34,368 nt of DNA from Acidimicrobiia bacterium (GTDB lineage Bacteria > Actinomycetota > Acidimicrobiia > IMCC26256 > JAENVU01): assembly GCA_009694415.1 (NCBI GenBank), contig SHUZ01000009.1:1-34368 (forward strand), read 5' to 3'. Under the pieces are notes generated by a model. It saw only the letters and a program-made list of their open reading frames with translations. It searched no databases and was not told the origin of the DNA. Position 1 is the first letter of the stretch; each line of letters begins with the position of its first letter. The position numbers were made by a program, and so were the translations under genes. This document shows, piece by piece, positions 1-8,222 of the stretch.

Positions 1-812
1 CCCTTCAGTTGATCCCACCAGATGCTGCGCCCAATGGCGAAGCCGAGGTACCCGGGTACACCGGAGCCCATACGCAACCAGTGGTCGACCTTCGCATCAT
101 CGGCCCCGCGGCCGAGCACTACGCAACCGACACCATCTCTGCCACCGGTCCGTGTCTGTTCGGAGATCATCTCGCAGTCATCGCGCGAATCGATTCCTTC
201 AATCTTCCAAATATCGGCTTCGATGCCGAAATCTTGCATAGCGGCTATCGCGGCCTGCATACACCCAGGCCTTGCAACCGAGTCGTACTGCTCTTCTCCG
301 CCGGCTGCCTCGATCTGGTGAGGCTCTCCGGGGACAAGTAGTTCCAACAGGAATTTGCGGTCGTTGGCGTGCAACCAATCCGACAGTCGCTTCAGACCAG
401 CGAGCGACTTAGCGTTGTCTGACGCGTTGCCTTCGGTGTTGTAGCGCACCAAGATCTTGTTGAACGTCGGATTGAAATCTTCGATGTGGTTGCCGAAGTC
501 GTCGCCGTATTCAAAATCGAAATAGTCGAGCCCCGACTTTTCGACGGGCATAGCGACCGTCCAGCCGTTAGCGAGCCCCTTGCGCGCGACCTCTGTTCCG
601 AACTGTTCGTCTACCAGCATCCCTGCCTCGCCAGCTGGAGCACCTTCGGTCTGCGCGAGCGTGAAGCCGTCGAAGATCACAGCCTTGGCATCGATAATCC
701 GAGCGGATTCTTCGACTGTCGGGTCTCCAGGTATCCCAAACATCTTCTTCTGGAAAGAGCCTCTATGGTCGAAGGCCAAGATAAACAACTTGCGGTCGTA
801 GCCGAGTGGCAT
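1..812 (-). CDS. DUF2090 (2-deoxy-5-keto-gluconate-6-P aldolase-like) protein, partial
   Basis: The reverse strand reads open from an ATG at 812 to the left window edge, about 270 codons, so the C-terminus is missing. The N-terminus (MPLGYDRKLFILAFDHRGSF) and later stretches (KIEGIDSRDDCEMISEQTR, VVLGRGADDAKVDHWL) match what I know of the DUF2090 family. That domain is fused to the sugar kinase in some IolC proteins, where it is linked to 2-deoxy-5-keto-gluconate-6-phosphate aldolase activity in inositol breakdown. Here it starts on its own, without a kinase domain in front. The start is supported by a GGGAG Shine-Dalgarno sequence about 8 bases upstream. The gene is divergent from korA. No other inositol genes are visible, so the substrate is uncertain; a class I aldolase-like barrel acting on a sugar phosphate is the likeliest role. 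Confidence 0.75.
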   Translation of the reverse strand, partial: MPLGYDRKLFILAFDHRGSFQKKMFGIPGDPTVEESARIIDAKAVIFDGFTLAQTEGAPAGEAGMLVDEQFGTEVARKGLANGWTVAMPVEKSGLDYFDFEYGDDFGNHIEDFNPTFNKILVRYNTEGNASDNAKSLAGLKRLSDWLHANDRKFLLELLVPGEPHQIEAAGGEEQYDSVARPGCMQAAIAAMQDFGIEADIWKIEGIDSRDDCEMISEQTRTGGRDGVGCVVLGRGADDAKVDHWLRMGSGVPGYLGFAIGRSIWWDQLK

Positions 813-945
813 GTCTTTGCTCCCAGTAGGTAAATGACATCGAGGTGCTGGTCGGCAAGATAGCCGAGCCCCGGTCCCAGAACGCGAGGGGGGCGTCGGT
901 AGAATCTTCCCAACGCCAGCGATTCGCGAGGAGTTTCGAGATCAC
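813..945. other. divergent intergenic region between the DUF2090 gene and korA
   Basis: This 133-bp gap must hold the promoters of two divergent genes. A TAGAAT hexamer at 900-905 could be a -10 element for korA, but no good -35 hexamer lies at the right distance. A purine-rich stretch (CGAGGAG) about 12 bases before the korA GTG may serve as its ribosome binding site. I see no operator-like inverted repeat. Confidence 0.4.
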
Positions 946-2823
946 GTGACCGAAATATCGGAGACAAACGGGTCCCCTAAGTCCCTTGATCGGGTCGTTA
1001 TTCGCTTTGCAGGGGACTCAGGCGATGGAATGCAATTGGTCGGAGACCGCTTCACCGACGTCAGCGCCGCATTCGGAAATGACCTGGCGACCCTTCCTAA
1101 CTATCCGGCCGAGATTCGCGCGCCTGCCGGAACAATCGCCGGTGTGTCTTCATTTCAGGTACACATCGCGGATTACGACATTGTCACGCCCGGTGATATT
1201 CCGAATCTGCTGGTCGCGATGAACCCTGCCGCATTGAAGGCCAACATCGCGGACCTGGCACCCGGATCGGCGATTATCGCTAACATCGATGCGTTCGAAC
1301 CGCGCAACCTCGATAAAGCGGGTTACGAGGCAAACCCGCTCGAGGACGGCTCGCTCGACGCGTTTCGCGTGTATCCAGTTCCGATGACATCGTTGACTCT
1401 AGAAGCAGCGAAGGACACGGGGGCCAAGCCGCGCGACGCGCAGCGCTCCAAAAACTTCTTCGCATTGGGGCTCATAAGTTGGATGTACACGCGTCCGGTT
1501 GAACCGGTCTACAAGTGGATCGCTGAGCGATTCGGCAAATCCCAGATCGTTCACGATGCCAACTTGTGCGCGTTCAAAGCCGGATATCACTTCGGAGAAA
1601 CAGCCGAATTGTTCGAACATGCATACGAAGTACAACCGGCCAAACTGCCGCCGGGTCGTTATCGCAACATAACGGGCAATGCAGCGACCGCGTATGGATT
1701 GATCGCAGCAGGACAGCAGGCGAAGTTGCCATTGTTGTACGCCTCCTATCCGATCACTCCAGCGTCGGACATCCTCCATGAACTTTCTAAGCACAAGAAC
1801 TTTGGCATTCGGACGGTGCAGGCTGAAGACGAGATTTCTGCGATAGGGATCGCTATCGGCGGAGCATTCGCTGGGCACCTTGGCGTCACTGCAACCAGTG
1901 GCCCCGGAGTCGATCTCAAAGCCGAAGCCCTAGGGCTCGCAGTGAGTATGGAATTGCCCCTGATCTTGATCGATGTTCAGCGCGGCGGTCCATCTACGGG
2001 GCTGCCGACAAAAACTGAACAGGCCGATCTCATGCTTGCTATGTATGGGAGGCATGGCGAGGCGCCGTTGCCGATCGTGTCAGCGCGAACGCCGAGCGAA
2101 TGTTTTGACGCCACGTTTGAAGGTGCCCGTATCGCCATCAAGTACCGCACTCCTGTGATCGTGCTGACGGATGGATACCTTGCGAACGGTTCAGAACCCT
2201 GGCTGTTCCCCGATGTCGACGCACTAGAAGACATCTCGATTCCGTTCACAACTGAGCCGAATCATCTAAACCCGGATGGTTCCGTTGAGTTCTGGCCCTA
2301 TGTGCGTGACGAGGTCACGCTTGCAAGGCCGTGGGCTATCCCCGGCACGCCAGGACTCATGCACAGGATCGGCGGCATTGAGAAGGAAGACGGAACTGGC
2401 AACGTCAACTACGAGCCAGCGAATCATGAACTCATGACACGTCTGCGCGCAGAAAAGATCGCTCGCATCGCCGCAGATATAGCGCCAGTCGAAGTCGATG
2501 ACCCCGACGGGAATGCGCGTCTCCTCGTAGTCGGTTGGGGAAGCACCCATGGAGCGATCCAGGCGGGTGCGCGCCGTGTGCGAGCGCGAGGGCACGAGGT
2601 TGCAACGGCACAATTAATGCACGTGAATCCTTTCCCGCTCAACCTCGGAGAGATCCTGTCTCGGTACGACCGAGTGCTTGTTCCCGAATTGAATCTCGGA
2701 CAGTTGTCCCGTCTCTTGCGGGCTGAATATCTCGTCGATGCGAAGAGCATCAATAAGGTGCAGGGGCTGCCGTTCCTATCTGCGGAGATCGAAGCGAAAA
2801 TGATGGAGATGCTTGATGTCTGA
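946..2823 (+). CDS. korA: 2-oxoglutarate:ferredoxin oxidoreductase, alpha (gamma-alpha fused) subunit
   Basis: The 625-residue protein has the layout of the fused gamma-alpha subunit of 2-oxoacid:ferredoxin oxidoreductases. The gamma domain spans roughly residues 18-205 (GDSGDGMQLVGDRF near the start). The pyrimidine-binding alpha domain follows at about 240-480 (ASYPITPASDILHEL, TSGPGVDLKAEALGLAVS, QRGGPSTGLPTKTEQADL). A C-terminal transketolase-like domain covers about 515-620. With KorB the enzyme oxidises 2-oxoglutarate to succinyl-CoA using thiamine diphosphate and ferredoxin; in aerobic actinobacteria it can supplement or replace 2-oxoglutarate dehydrogenase. The GTG start at 946 gives a normal family length. 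The gene overlaps korB by a few bases, so the two are almost certainly co-transcribed and coupled. Specificity for 2-oxoglutarate over other 2-oxoacids is inferred from family resemblance. Confidence 0.93.
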   Translation: MTEISETNGSPKSLDRVVIRFAGDSGDGMQLVGDRFTDVSAAFGNDLATLPNYPAEIRAPAGTIAGVSSFQVHIADYDIVTPGDIPNLLVAMNPAALKANIADLAPGSAIIANIDAFEPRNLDKAGYEANPLEDGSLDAFRVYPVPMTSLTLEAAKDTGAKPRDAQRSKNFFALGLISWMYTRPVEPVYKWIAERFGKSQIVHDANLCAFKAGYHFGETAELFEHAYEVQPAKLPPGRYRNITGNAATAYGLIAAGQQAKLPLLYASYPITPASDILHELSKHKNFGIRTVQAEDEISAIGIAIGGAFAGHLGVTATSGPGVDLKAEALGLAVSMELPLILIDVQRGGPSTGLPTKTEQADLMLAMYGRHGEAPLPIVSARTPSECFDATFEGARIAIKYRTPVIVLTDGYLANGSEPWLFPDVDALEDISIPFTTEPNHLNPDGSVEFWPYVRDEVTLARPWAIPGTPGLMHRIGGIEKEDGTGNVNYEPANHELMTRLRAEKIARIAADIAPVEVDDPDGNARLLVVGWGSTHGAIQAGARRVRARGHEVATAQLMHVNPFPLNLGEILSRYDRVLVPELNLGQLSRLLRAEYLVDAKSINKVQGLPFLSAEIEAKMMEMLDV

Positions 2824-3856
2824 CGCCAGTAACCAAAGTGACGCCAACGCGGTGACGCTCACCCGTAAGGATTTTACCTCGGACCAAGAAGTTCGCTGGT
2901 GTCCCGGATGCGGCGACTACTCAGTCTTGACGGCCGTGCAGTTACTCATGCCAGAGCTCAATATCAAACCCGAGAACCAGGTGTTTGTCAGCGGCATCGG
3001 ATGTGCAAGTCGGTTCCCGTACTACATGAATACATACGGGATACACAGCATCCACGGGCGTGCACCAGCGGTGGCTACCGGAGTCGCAGTTGCGCGCCCA
3101 GACCTCGATGTGTGGGTGATCACAGGCGATGGTGACGCGCTTTCGATCGGCGGCAACCATTTCATCCACGCCTTGCGGCGCAATGTGAACATGACGATCT
3201 TGCTATTCAACAATCAGATCTACGGACTCACCAAGGGGCAGTACTCGCCGACGAGCGAAGTGGGCAAGGTAACCAAGAGTTCACCCTTCGGCTCCCTCGA
3301 TTACCCGTTCAATCCATGCTCCCTGGCGATTGGTTCCGAAGCCACCTTCGTCGCGCGCACGCACGACATGGACCGTAAGCACATGCAAGAAGTGTTCAGG
3401 CGTGCCCACGAACACCGCGGTGCAGCATTTGTCGAGATCTATCAGAACTGCAACGTGTTCAACGACGGCGCATTCGATGGAGTAACAGCGAAGGACAAGC
3501 GCGCGGAGATGCTGATTGAACTTCGCCATGGGGAACCGATTCGTTTCGGCGCCGAAAATGAATTTGGCGTGCGCCTAAATCAATTTGGCGAGGCCGAGAT
3601 TGTTTCGGTTGCAGAGGTGGGGGAGGCAGCGCTGCTCGTTCACGACGAGCACCGTTATGACCCGAGCACGGCGTTCGCCTTGTCGCGGCTCGCGGAGCAA
3701 CCTGTCAGCCCAACTCCGATGGGCGTGCTGCGCGCAATCGATCGCCCTACATACGAAAGTCAAGTGCAGGACCAGTTGACGGCAGCTCAGGAACGTCGCG
3801 GCCCAGGCCACTTACGCGAACTGATCGAGAGCGGCGCGGTCTGGGACGTCGTCTAG
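2816..3856 (+). CDS. korB: 2-oxoglutarate:ferredoxin oxidoreductase, beta subunit
   Basis: This is the thiamine-diphosphate-binding beta subunit partner of KorA, about 346 residues. Visible motifs are WCPGCGDYSVL near residue 30, GIGCASRFPYYMNTYG, the TPP/Mg motif GDGDALSIGGNHFIHALRRN and NNQIYGLTKGQYSPTS. Cysteines in WCPGCG and a later one (QNCNVFNDGAF) are the usual ligands of the [4Fe-4S] cluster that passes electrons to ferredoxin. I prefer the ATG at 2816 to an in-frame TTG one codon earlier, because GGAG lies about 8 bases before that ATG, inside the end of korA. The start overlaps the korA stop, giving translational coupling of the two subunits. The gene converges on the DUF1015 gene with only 57 bp between the stop codons. 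Confidence 0.93.
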   Translation: MSDASNQSDANAVTLTRKDFTSDQEVRWCPGCGDYSVLTAVQLLMPELNIKPENQVFVSGIGCASRFPYYMNTYGIHSIHGRAPAVATGVAVARPDLDVWVITGDGDALSIGGNHFIHALRRNVNMTILLFNNQIYGLTKGQYSPTSEVGKVTKSSPFGSLDYPFNPCSLAIGSEATFVARTHDMDRKHMQEVFRRAHEHRGAAFVEIYQNCNVFNDGAFDGVTAKDKRAEMLIELRHGEPIRFGAENEFGVRLNQFGEAEIVSVAEVGEAALLVHDEHRYDPSTAFALSRLAEQPVSPTPMGVLRAIDRPTYESQVQDQLTAAQERRGPGHLRELIESGAVWDVV

Positions 3857-3861
3857 ATCCG

Positions 3862-3910
3862 GTAGCGACGGCACCAACCCTGGCGTGAGTCCGGTCGCAG
3901 TCTTTTGACT
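3862..3910. terminator. possible hairpin between convergent korB and DUF1015 genes
   Basis: The short gap between the two convergent stop codons holds a stem GCGAC...GTCGC with a possible inner stem CACCA...TGG(C)GTG, followed on the plus strand by AGTCTTTT. This could be a weak intrinsic terminator for korB. The stems are short and interrupted, so confidence is low. Confidence 0.3.
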
Positions 3911-3913
3911 GGC

Positions 3914-5140
3914 CTATTGACCGGTGTTGCTGCGAAATACCATTCCGGTTCTTGGTTTTGGTGCGAAAAAGGATGTCTTTTGCGGCATGCGAACGCGCGC
4001 TAACGCAGCAGTGCGAATCTGTTCGACGGTGACAGGCGGCAGCAAGATGGCAGTGTCTGCCCCGCCGCTGTTGACGTGGGTGGCAACTGTTTGCGCATCA
4101 TTTTGATAAGCGGGTTGGGCGCCCTCGAATACGGTGGCCGTTAGTCCTTCGAACCAAGCAGATGGCACGTCTCGGACCGCGGGATCCAGTTTGGCCTGTA
4201 CGGATGAAAGTTCGTTGGCAACGGGTATCAGGCGTGCAATTCGGTCGCGCTCTACGAGTCCAACGCTGTTGCCATCTTGGATTGAACGTTCCAGTGCCTG
4301 TATGGATTCAGCATCGTTGCGTCCAGCTTCGACAATCGTGAACGAGGGGCGCAGTCGGTCCCTTAACTCGTCGGCCGGAGGCGTGCCAGTAAAGAGTCGA
4401 TGGATCGGTTGCACCCAGAGTTCGCGTTCATCGAGTTCGACTACAAGACACATCACTGCCTCGTCGCCTTTCACCGAGCTGCCTGCCTGTGCTCGTTCGT
4501 CCCTGTAGGCGATCGCTGTTTCAAACCGGTGATGCCCGTCAGCCAAAACAAGTGGAGCGCTTCCGACTATCGAGCGCACAAGGTCGATCGCGGAGCTGTC
4601 ATCGATCGCAGAAATCACATGGTGTACGCCATCTTCGTCGACGCATGTTTTAAGGTCGGTTGCGTTGGCGAGCGGTTCTGCCAGCCCGTTGCTGGCGGTC
4701 AACCCCCAAATTGGATCAAGATTCGCTCGGGTAGCACGCAGTAATGCGAGACGATCACTCTTGGCTTTCGGCAATGTGCGCTCATGCGGAAGCACGTCAC
4801 CTTCACCGGCTGCGCGGGGAAGCACGAGTGCGCCGATTACGCCGGTGGTAATACGCGACCCTCCGTTCTCGTCCGAGTAGTGCATGCGGTACCCGTAGAA
4901 CCGGGGTGTCGGGTCACGCGCGAGCAGCCCGTTCGCTTGCCAGTCGGTCAAATCTCGCGCTGCATTTGCATACGGATCGTCGCCCGTGGGAAGTATCAGC
5001 CGTACGGCATTATGTGGTGACCGCGAGGCAAGAGCCTCTCGTTCATCGATATCGATGACGTCGTAAGGCGGAGCGCACAGGGGGTTGAGGTCTTCGCCAT
5101 CTCTGTATCGCAATCCCGCGAACGGGAGGAAGTCGGGCAC
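3914..5140 (-). CDS. DUF1015 family protein
   Basis: The 408-residue protein begins MPDFLPFAGLRYRD and continues with LCAPPYDVIDIDEREAL and NAVRLILP, which are hallmark sequences of the DUF1015 family. A central segment (VLADGHHRFETAIAYRDE, residues about 198-215) carries the conserved GHHR motif. The function of DUF1015 proteins is not established as far as I know; they are cytoplasmic, often sit near amino-acid or redox enzymes, and no catalytic role should be assumed. The GTG start at 5140 gives the typical N-terminus directly. The gene stands alone on the minus strand, divergent from the HAD phosphatase gene and convergent with korB. No truncation or missing segment is evident. Confidence 0.88.
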   Translation of the reverse strand: MPDFLPFAGLRYRDGEDLNPLCAPPYDVIDIDEREALASRSPHNAVRLILPTGDDPYANAARDLTDWQANGLLARDPTPRFYGYRMHYSDENGGSRITTGVIGALVLPRAAGEGDVLPHERTLPKAKSDRLALLRATRANLDPIWGLTASNGLAEPLANATDLKTCVDEDGVHHVISAIDDSSAIDLVRSIVGSAPLVLADGHHRFETAIAYRDERAQAGSSVKGDEAVMCLVVELDERELWVQPIHRLFTGTPPADELRDRLRPSFTIVEAGRNDAESIQALERSIQDGNSVGLVERDRIARLIPVANELSSVQAKLDPAVRDVPSAWFEGLTATVFEGAQPAYQNDAQTVATHVNSGGADTAILLPPVTVEQIRTAALARVRMPQKTSFFAPKPRTGMVFRSNTGQ

Positions 5141-5234
5141 GGTACGGTTGATCCTCGGTTGGGTCGTGTTTCGCTACGGCAATGCGCGCTCCGCAACTTT
5201 GCGAGCAAGCTACGCAAATGAACTCGCGTCTTGC

Positions 5235-5262
5235 GATTGTGGCACGGTATGGAGTGCCAATC
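5235..5262. promoter_or_regulatory. inverted repeat upstream of the HAD-phosphatase operon
   Basis: A dyad GATTG-tg-GCAC / GTGC-CAATC, with an 8-base centre, lies just before the Shine-Dalgarno sequence (AAGGGG) and TTG start of the HAD gene. It could be an operator or a 5' leader hairpin. No convincing -35/-10 pair could be aligned with it. Confidence 0.3.
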
Positions 5263-5279
5263 ACTAACAAGGGGTCTAC

Positions 5280-6071
5280 TTGAACACGCCAGTAATTGCT
5301 TGTGACCTCGATGGAGTGATCTGGCGGGGAGAGGAGCCCATAGCCGGATCAGCGGAAACGATTCATGCGTTGCAGAACGCGGGTGCGCGTGTCGCGTTCC
5401 TTACTAACAACTCTTCCAAGACTGTTGCTGGAGTTGTATCGAGGCTCGCTGAAGTCGGGATCCAAACTGATCCAGCAAGCGTGATTACGAGCGCGCAGTC
5501 GGCGGTGGCGTTGCTTGCAGAATCCGTGAGTAACGGGGCACGGATCCTCGCATGCGCTGGCGCCGGGGTTGTCGAAGCTCTCGAAATGGCTGGTTACGAA
5601 GTTGTTTCGGAGGGACCAGCCGAAGCCGTAGTCGTTGGATGGCATCGGCACTTTGACTTCGACGGGCTTGATCGCGCCTCTGCTGCCGTGCGGGCTGGGG
5701 CTCGATTCATCGCGTCGAATGATGACCCTACGTATCCGACGGCGACCGGCGTACAACCAGGGGCTGGCTCGATTGTCGCGGCCGTAGCCACAGCGTCCGG
5801 TCAATCCGCAGAGATCGCGGGAAAACCACACCCCGCTATGGCGGCGTTAGTGCGTTCGCGTCTTGGCCCCACCGGAGTGATCGTCGGCGATCGGCCGTCG
5901 ACCGATGGAGCAATGGCAATAGCACTCGATTGGCCGTTCGCGCTTGTATTGAGCGGGATCGGTGGCAACGACCCGCATGAGCCGATTCCGGAGCCGCCGC
6001 CCGCACTAGTGGGTACTGATCTTGCGGATCTGCTGCCAGGCCTCATGGGAATTCTTGGCTTCACTAACTAG
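5280..6071 (+). CDS. HAD-superfamily class IIA phosphatase (NagD/phosphoglycolate phosphatase-like)
   Basis: The 263-residue protein has all four HAD motifs: DLDGV with the nucleophile Asp9 and Asp11, LTNNSS with Thr42, Lys181 in AGKPHPAM, and GDRPSTDGAMA (about 202-211). The large cap between motifs II and III places it in subclass IIA with NagD, pyridoxal phosphatase and phosphoglycolate phosphatase. It probably dephosphorylates a small sugar or cofactor phosphate; the substrate cannot be read from sequence. The TTG start is chosen because AAGGGG lies at good distance and the protein then begins right before motif I. In mycobacteria the homologue (Rv1692, from memory) also begins the tlyA cluster and has been described as a glycerol phosphate phosphatase, a plausible model here. 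Confidence 0.88.
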   Translation: MNTPVIACDLDGVIWRGEEPIAGSAETIHALQNAGARVAFLTNNSSKTVAGVVSRLAEVGIQTDPASVITSAQSAVALLAESVSNGARILACAGAGVVEALEMAGYEVVSEGPAEAVVVGWHRHFDFDGLDRASAAVRAGARFIASNDDPTYPTATGVQPGAGSIVAAVATASGQSAEIAGKPHPAMAALVRSRLGPTGVIVGDRPSTDGAMAIALDWPFALVLSGIGGNDPHEPIPEPPPALVGTDLADLLPGLMGILGFTN

Positions 6072-6131
6072 TTTCGGAAGGCTAGGCCGTTAAGGCGGTA
6101 GCCTGCCCGGACCCAAGTGAGGAGTGTTTCA

Positions 6132-6569
6132 ATGCCATCGGCTCCGGATTTTTCTAAGTTCATTGATGCCGGAGCACAGTTCGTCGCGATGAGCAGCACC
6201 GAAGCGCGCCGCCGCGCCCAAGAGCTTGTGTCATCCGGCCTCCTTGCCCAGAGTCAAGTGCAGTCATTCGTTGATGACCTCGTCATCGAGAGCAGACGCC
6301 GTACGGACGAGTTGCTTGATGCGGTTCGCAGGGAAGTCCAGCGGCAGGTCACCACTCTCGGCATTGCGACGAAGGAAGATCTCGACCGGCTTGAAGTGCG
6401 TATCGAAAAGAAGGCAGCCAAGTCCGCGAAAAAGGCAGCGACCGGCGCTAAGGCTTCGAAGGGTAAGGCGCGTTCTACTGCACCGTCGAAGAAGTCAACT
6501 GAAAAGCCAGCCAAAAAGTCCGCAGAGGAGCCTGCGAGCAACGGCGTCCAAGCCGCTCAGGCTCTGTAA
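6132..6569 (+). CDS. phasin-like (PHA synthesis regulator type) protein with basic Lys/Ala-rich tail
   Basis: The ATG at 6132 is preceded by a strong GAGGAG seven bases upstream, so I prefer it to the in-frame GTG at 6117; this gives 145 residues. The first 90 or so residues look like an amphipathic coiled coil (SSTEARRRAQELVSSGL, FVDDLVIESRRRTDELLD). They end in TLGIATKEDLDRLEVRI, a segment typical of the phasin-like COG3937 group. The remaining residues are a low-complexity Lys/Ala/Ser tail (KKAAKSAKKAATGAKASKGK) like those of PhaF-type phasins and histone H1-like proteins, which can bind DNA. It sits between the HAD gene and tlyA with only 12 bp to tlyA. No PHA synthase is visible nearby, so granule binding is unproven; a nucleoid- or ribosome-associated role is equally possible. 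Confidence 0.7.
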   Translation: MPSAPDFSKFIDAGAQFVAMSSTEARRRAQELVSSGLLAQSQVQSFVDDLVIESRRRTDELLDAVRREVQRQVTTLGIATKEDLDRLEVRIEKKAAKSAKKAATGAKASKGKARSTAPSKKSTEKPAKKSAEEPASNGVQAAQAL

Positions 6570-6581
6570 CTGCGAACGTCT

Positions 6582-7364
6582 ATGCGTAGACGGCTCGACA
6601 CCGAGTTAGTCAGGCGCGGTTTAGTTCGGAGCCGAGCTCGCGCTGTCGAGGCAATCGAAGGCGGTCACGTAACGGTCGGCGGAGCGCCAACCCGCACTGC
6701 TTCCAGGCAGGTTGATCAGAACGAGCCCATTGATATTGGCCCGCCGGAAACGCGCTTCGTGTCGCGTGGCGGCGAGAAACTGAACGCCGCACTCGATTAT
6801 TTCGACATCGACGTCAAGGGCTTGAGGGCATTGGACGCTGGAGCATCAACCGGCGGCTTTACTGACTGTTTGCTGCAACGCGGGGCGGAACACGTGTTGG
6901 CCATCGATGTAGGCCGCGGTCAGATTGATTGGCGTTTGCGAAACGATTCCCGGGTAACCGTCATCGAACGAACCAATATCCGTTTTCTTGACTCAGTCGA
7001 AGGGGGTGCAGTTCCGATCTTGGTTGCAGACTTGTCGTTCATCTCTCTTAAAGTCGTTGCCCCTGCCCTTGCCGCCCTCAGTACTCCCGAAGCGACTCTC
7101 GTGTTGTTGGTAAAACCACAGTTCGAGGCTGGGCGTGCCCGCGTGCCGCGAGGTGGAGTTGTCCGCGACCCGATTGTGCATCGCGCCGTACTCGACGAAG
7201 TGATTACAGGAGTTGCTGAGTCTGGGATATTCGTCACGGATGTTTTTGAGTCTCCGCTTCGCGGCGCCGAAGGCAATATTGAATTTCTTGCCCTTGCGCG
7301 CAAGGATGGGATTTTGGTATCGGATGAACGACGGCACCTTGTGGTAGCGGGGGCGCACGCGTGA
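6582..7364 (+). CDS. tlyA: TlyA family rRNA 2'-O-methyltransferase
   Basis: The 260-residue protein has an N-terminal S4 RNA-binding domain (RLDTELVRRGLVRSRARAVE, about 4-60) and an FtsJ-like methyltransferase domain (about 61-240). The SAM-binding loop reads LDAGASTGGFTDCLLQ. The K-D-K-E catalytic tetrad of 2'-O-methyltransferases can be placed at Lys66 (SRGGEKL), Asp150 (VADLSFISL), Lys178 (LVKPQFE) and Glu234 (GNIEFL). Mycobacterial TlyA methylates a cytidine in 16S and in 23S rRNA, creating the binding site for capreomycin; the same role is likely. The stop codon overlaps the GTG start of nadK (GTGA), so the two are translationally coupled. Confidence 0.95.
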   Translation: MRRRLDTELVRRGLVRSRARAVEAIEGGHVTVGGAPTRTASRQVDQNEPIDIGPPETRFVSRGGEKLNAALDYFDIDVKGLRALDAGASTGGFTDCLLQRGAEHVLAIDVGRGQIDWRLRNDSRVTVIERTNIRFLDSVEGGAVPILVADLSFISLKVVAPALAALSTPEATLVLLVKPQFEAGRARVPRGGVVRDPIVHRAVLDEVITGVAESGIFVTDVFESPLRGAEGNIEFLALARKDGILVSDERRHLVVAGAHA

Positions 7365-8218
7365 ACGCGATCCGCGCCGTTGGATTGGTGCCTCACCGCG
7401 ACAAGCCCATCGCGCGCGCCCTTGCACGCGAAGCAGCAGATTGGTTAATCGCACACGGAGTCACTGTTCGGGTTCCGGTGCCCGACGCTACAGGCTTAGA
7501 TGAGTTCGCAGTCGGATTGGATCAATTCGCATCGGATCTGGATCTCGCGCTTGCAATAGGCGGCGACGGCACGATGTTGTACGCGGTGGATCTCGTCGTC
7601 GCTAGCGGCGTCCCGGTTCTTGGCGTGAACGTAGGACAGATGGGCTATCTCACCGAGGTCGAACCCTCGTCGCTCATCGAAGCCCTAGAGAGACTTGTCG
7701 CGTCTGACTACTCAGTTGGCGAAAGGACAGTCCTCGACGTGCGGGTCACCTCAGCTGGACCAGCCGCAGGAAGTCACTCGGCCCTGAACGACGCGGTGCT
7801 CGAAAAGCTCGCTCGCGGAAGGCTTGTTCGTCTCGACGTTGCGATCAACGGAGCATTTTTCACTTCGTATGCGGCTGACGGCGTCATCGTTGCAACGCCA
7901 ACGGGTTCGACGGCGTATTCGTTCTCCGCTCGCGGCCCGGTCGTGTCACCGCTGCTCCGTTGCATTCTGCTTACGCCGGTGTCACCTCACATGTTTTTCG
8001 ACCGTTCGCTAGTTCTTGACGGCGACGAAGAGTTGATGCTCACGGTCAAAGGTGAACGCAGCGTTTTACTGACTCTCGATGGTCGCGAGGTGGGAGAATT
8101 GGAACCTGGCGCTCAGGTGGTCTGCAAGGCGGGGCCGACGCCCGCGCGGATCGTCATGTTCGGCCCCCGTGACTTTCATCAGATATTGAAGACCAAGTTT
8201 GGGTTGACGGAGCGATAG
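7361..8218 (+). CDS. nadK: NAD kinase
   Basis: The 285-residue protein phosphorylates NAD to NADP in the cytoplasm. The diagnostic GGDGTML motif is at about residues 68-74, followed by GVNVGQMGYLTEV. The short NE/D motif appears as LNDAVLEK. The glycine-rich segment DGVIVATPTGSTAYSFSARGP is the second conserved block. A terminal LDGREVGEL fits the usual C-terminal beta domain. The GTG start lies in the GTGA overlap with the tlyA stop. The position between tlyA and recN is the standard actinobacterial order. Nothing is missing from the catalytic core. Confidence 0.95.
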   Translation: MNAIRAVGLVPHRDKPIARALAREAADWLIAHGVTVRVPVPDATGLDEFAVGLDQFASDLDLALAIGGDGTMLYAVDLVVASGVPVLGVNVGQMGYLTEVEPSSLIEALERLVASDYSVGERTVLDVRVTSAGPAAGSHSALNDAVLEKLARGRLVRLDVAINGAFFTSYAADGVIVATPTGSTAYSFSARGPVVSPLLRCILLTPVSPHMFFDRSLVLDGDEELMLTVKGERSVLLTLDGREVGELEPGAQVVCKAGPTPARIVMFGPRDFHQILKTKFGLTER

Positions 8219-8222
8219 TCGC

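Noticed and set aside
9-833. Plus-strand ORFs of 110 and 115 residues at the left edge
   Set aside because: They lie opposite the DUF2090 gene, whose minus-strand frame is open throughout and matches a known family.
900-905. TAGAAT as a korA promoter -10 element
   Set aside because: No acceptable -35 hexamer is found 16-18 bp upstream, so it is mentioned only as a possibility.
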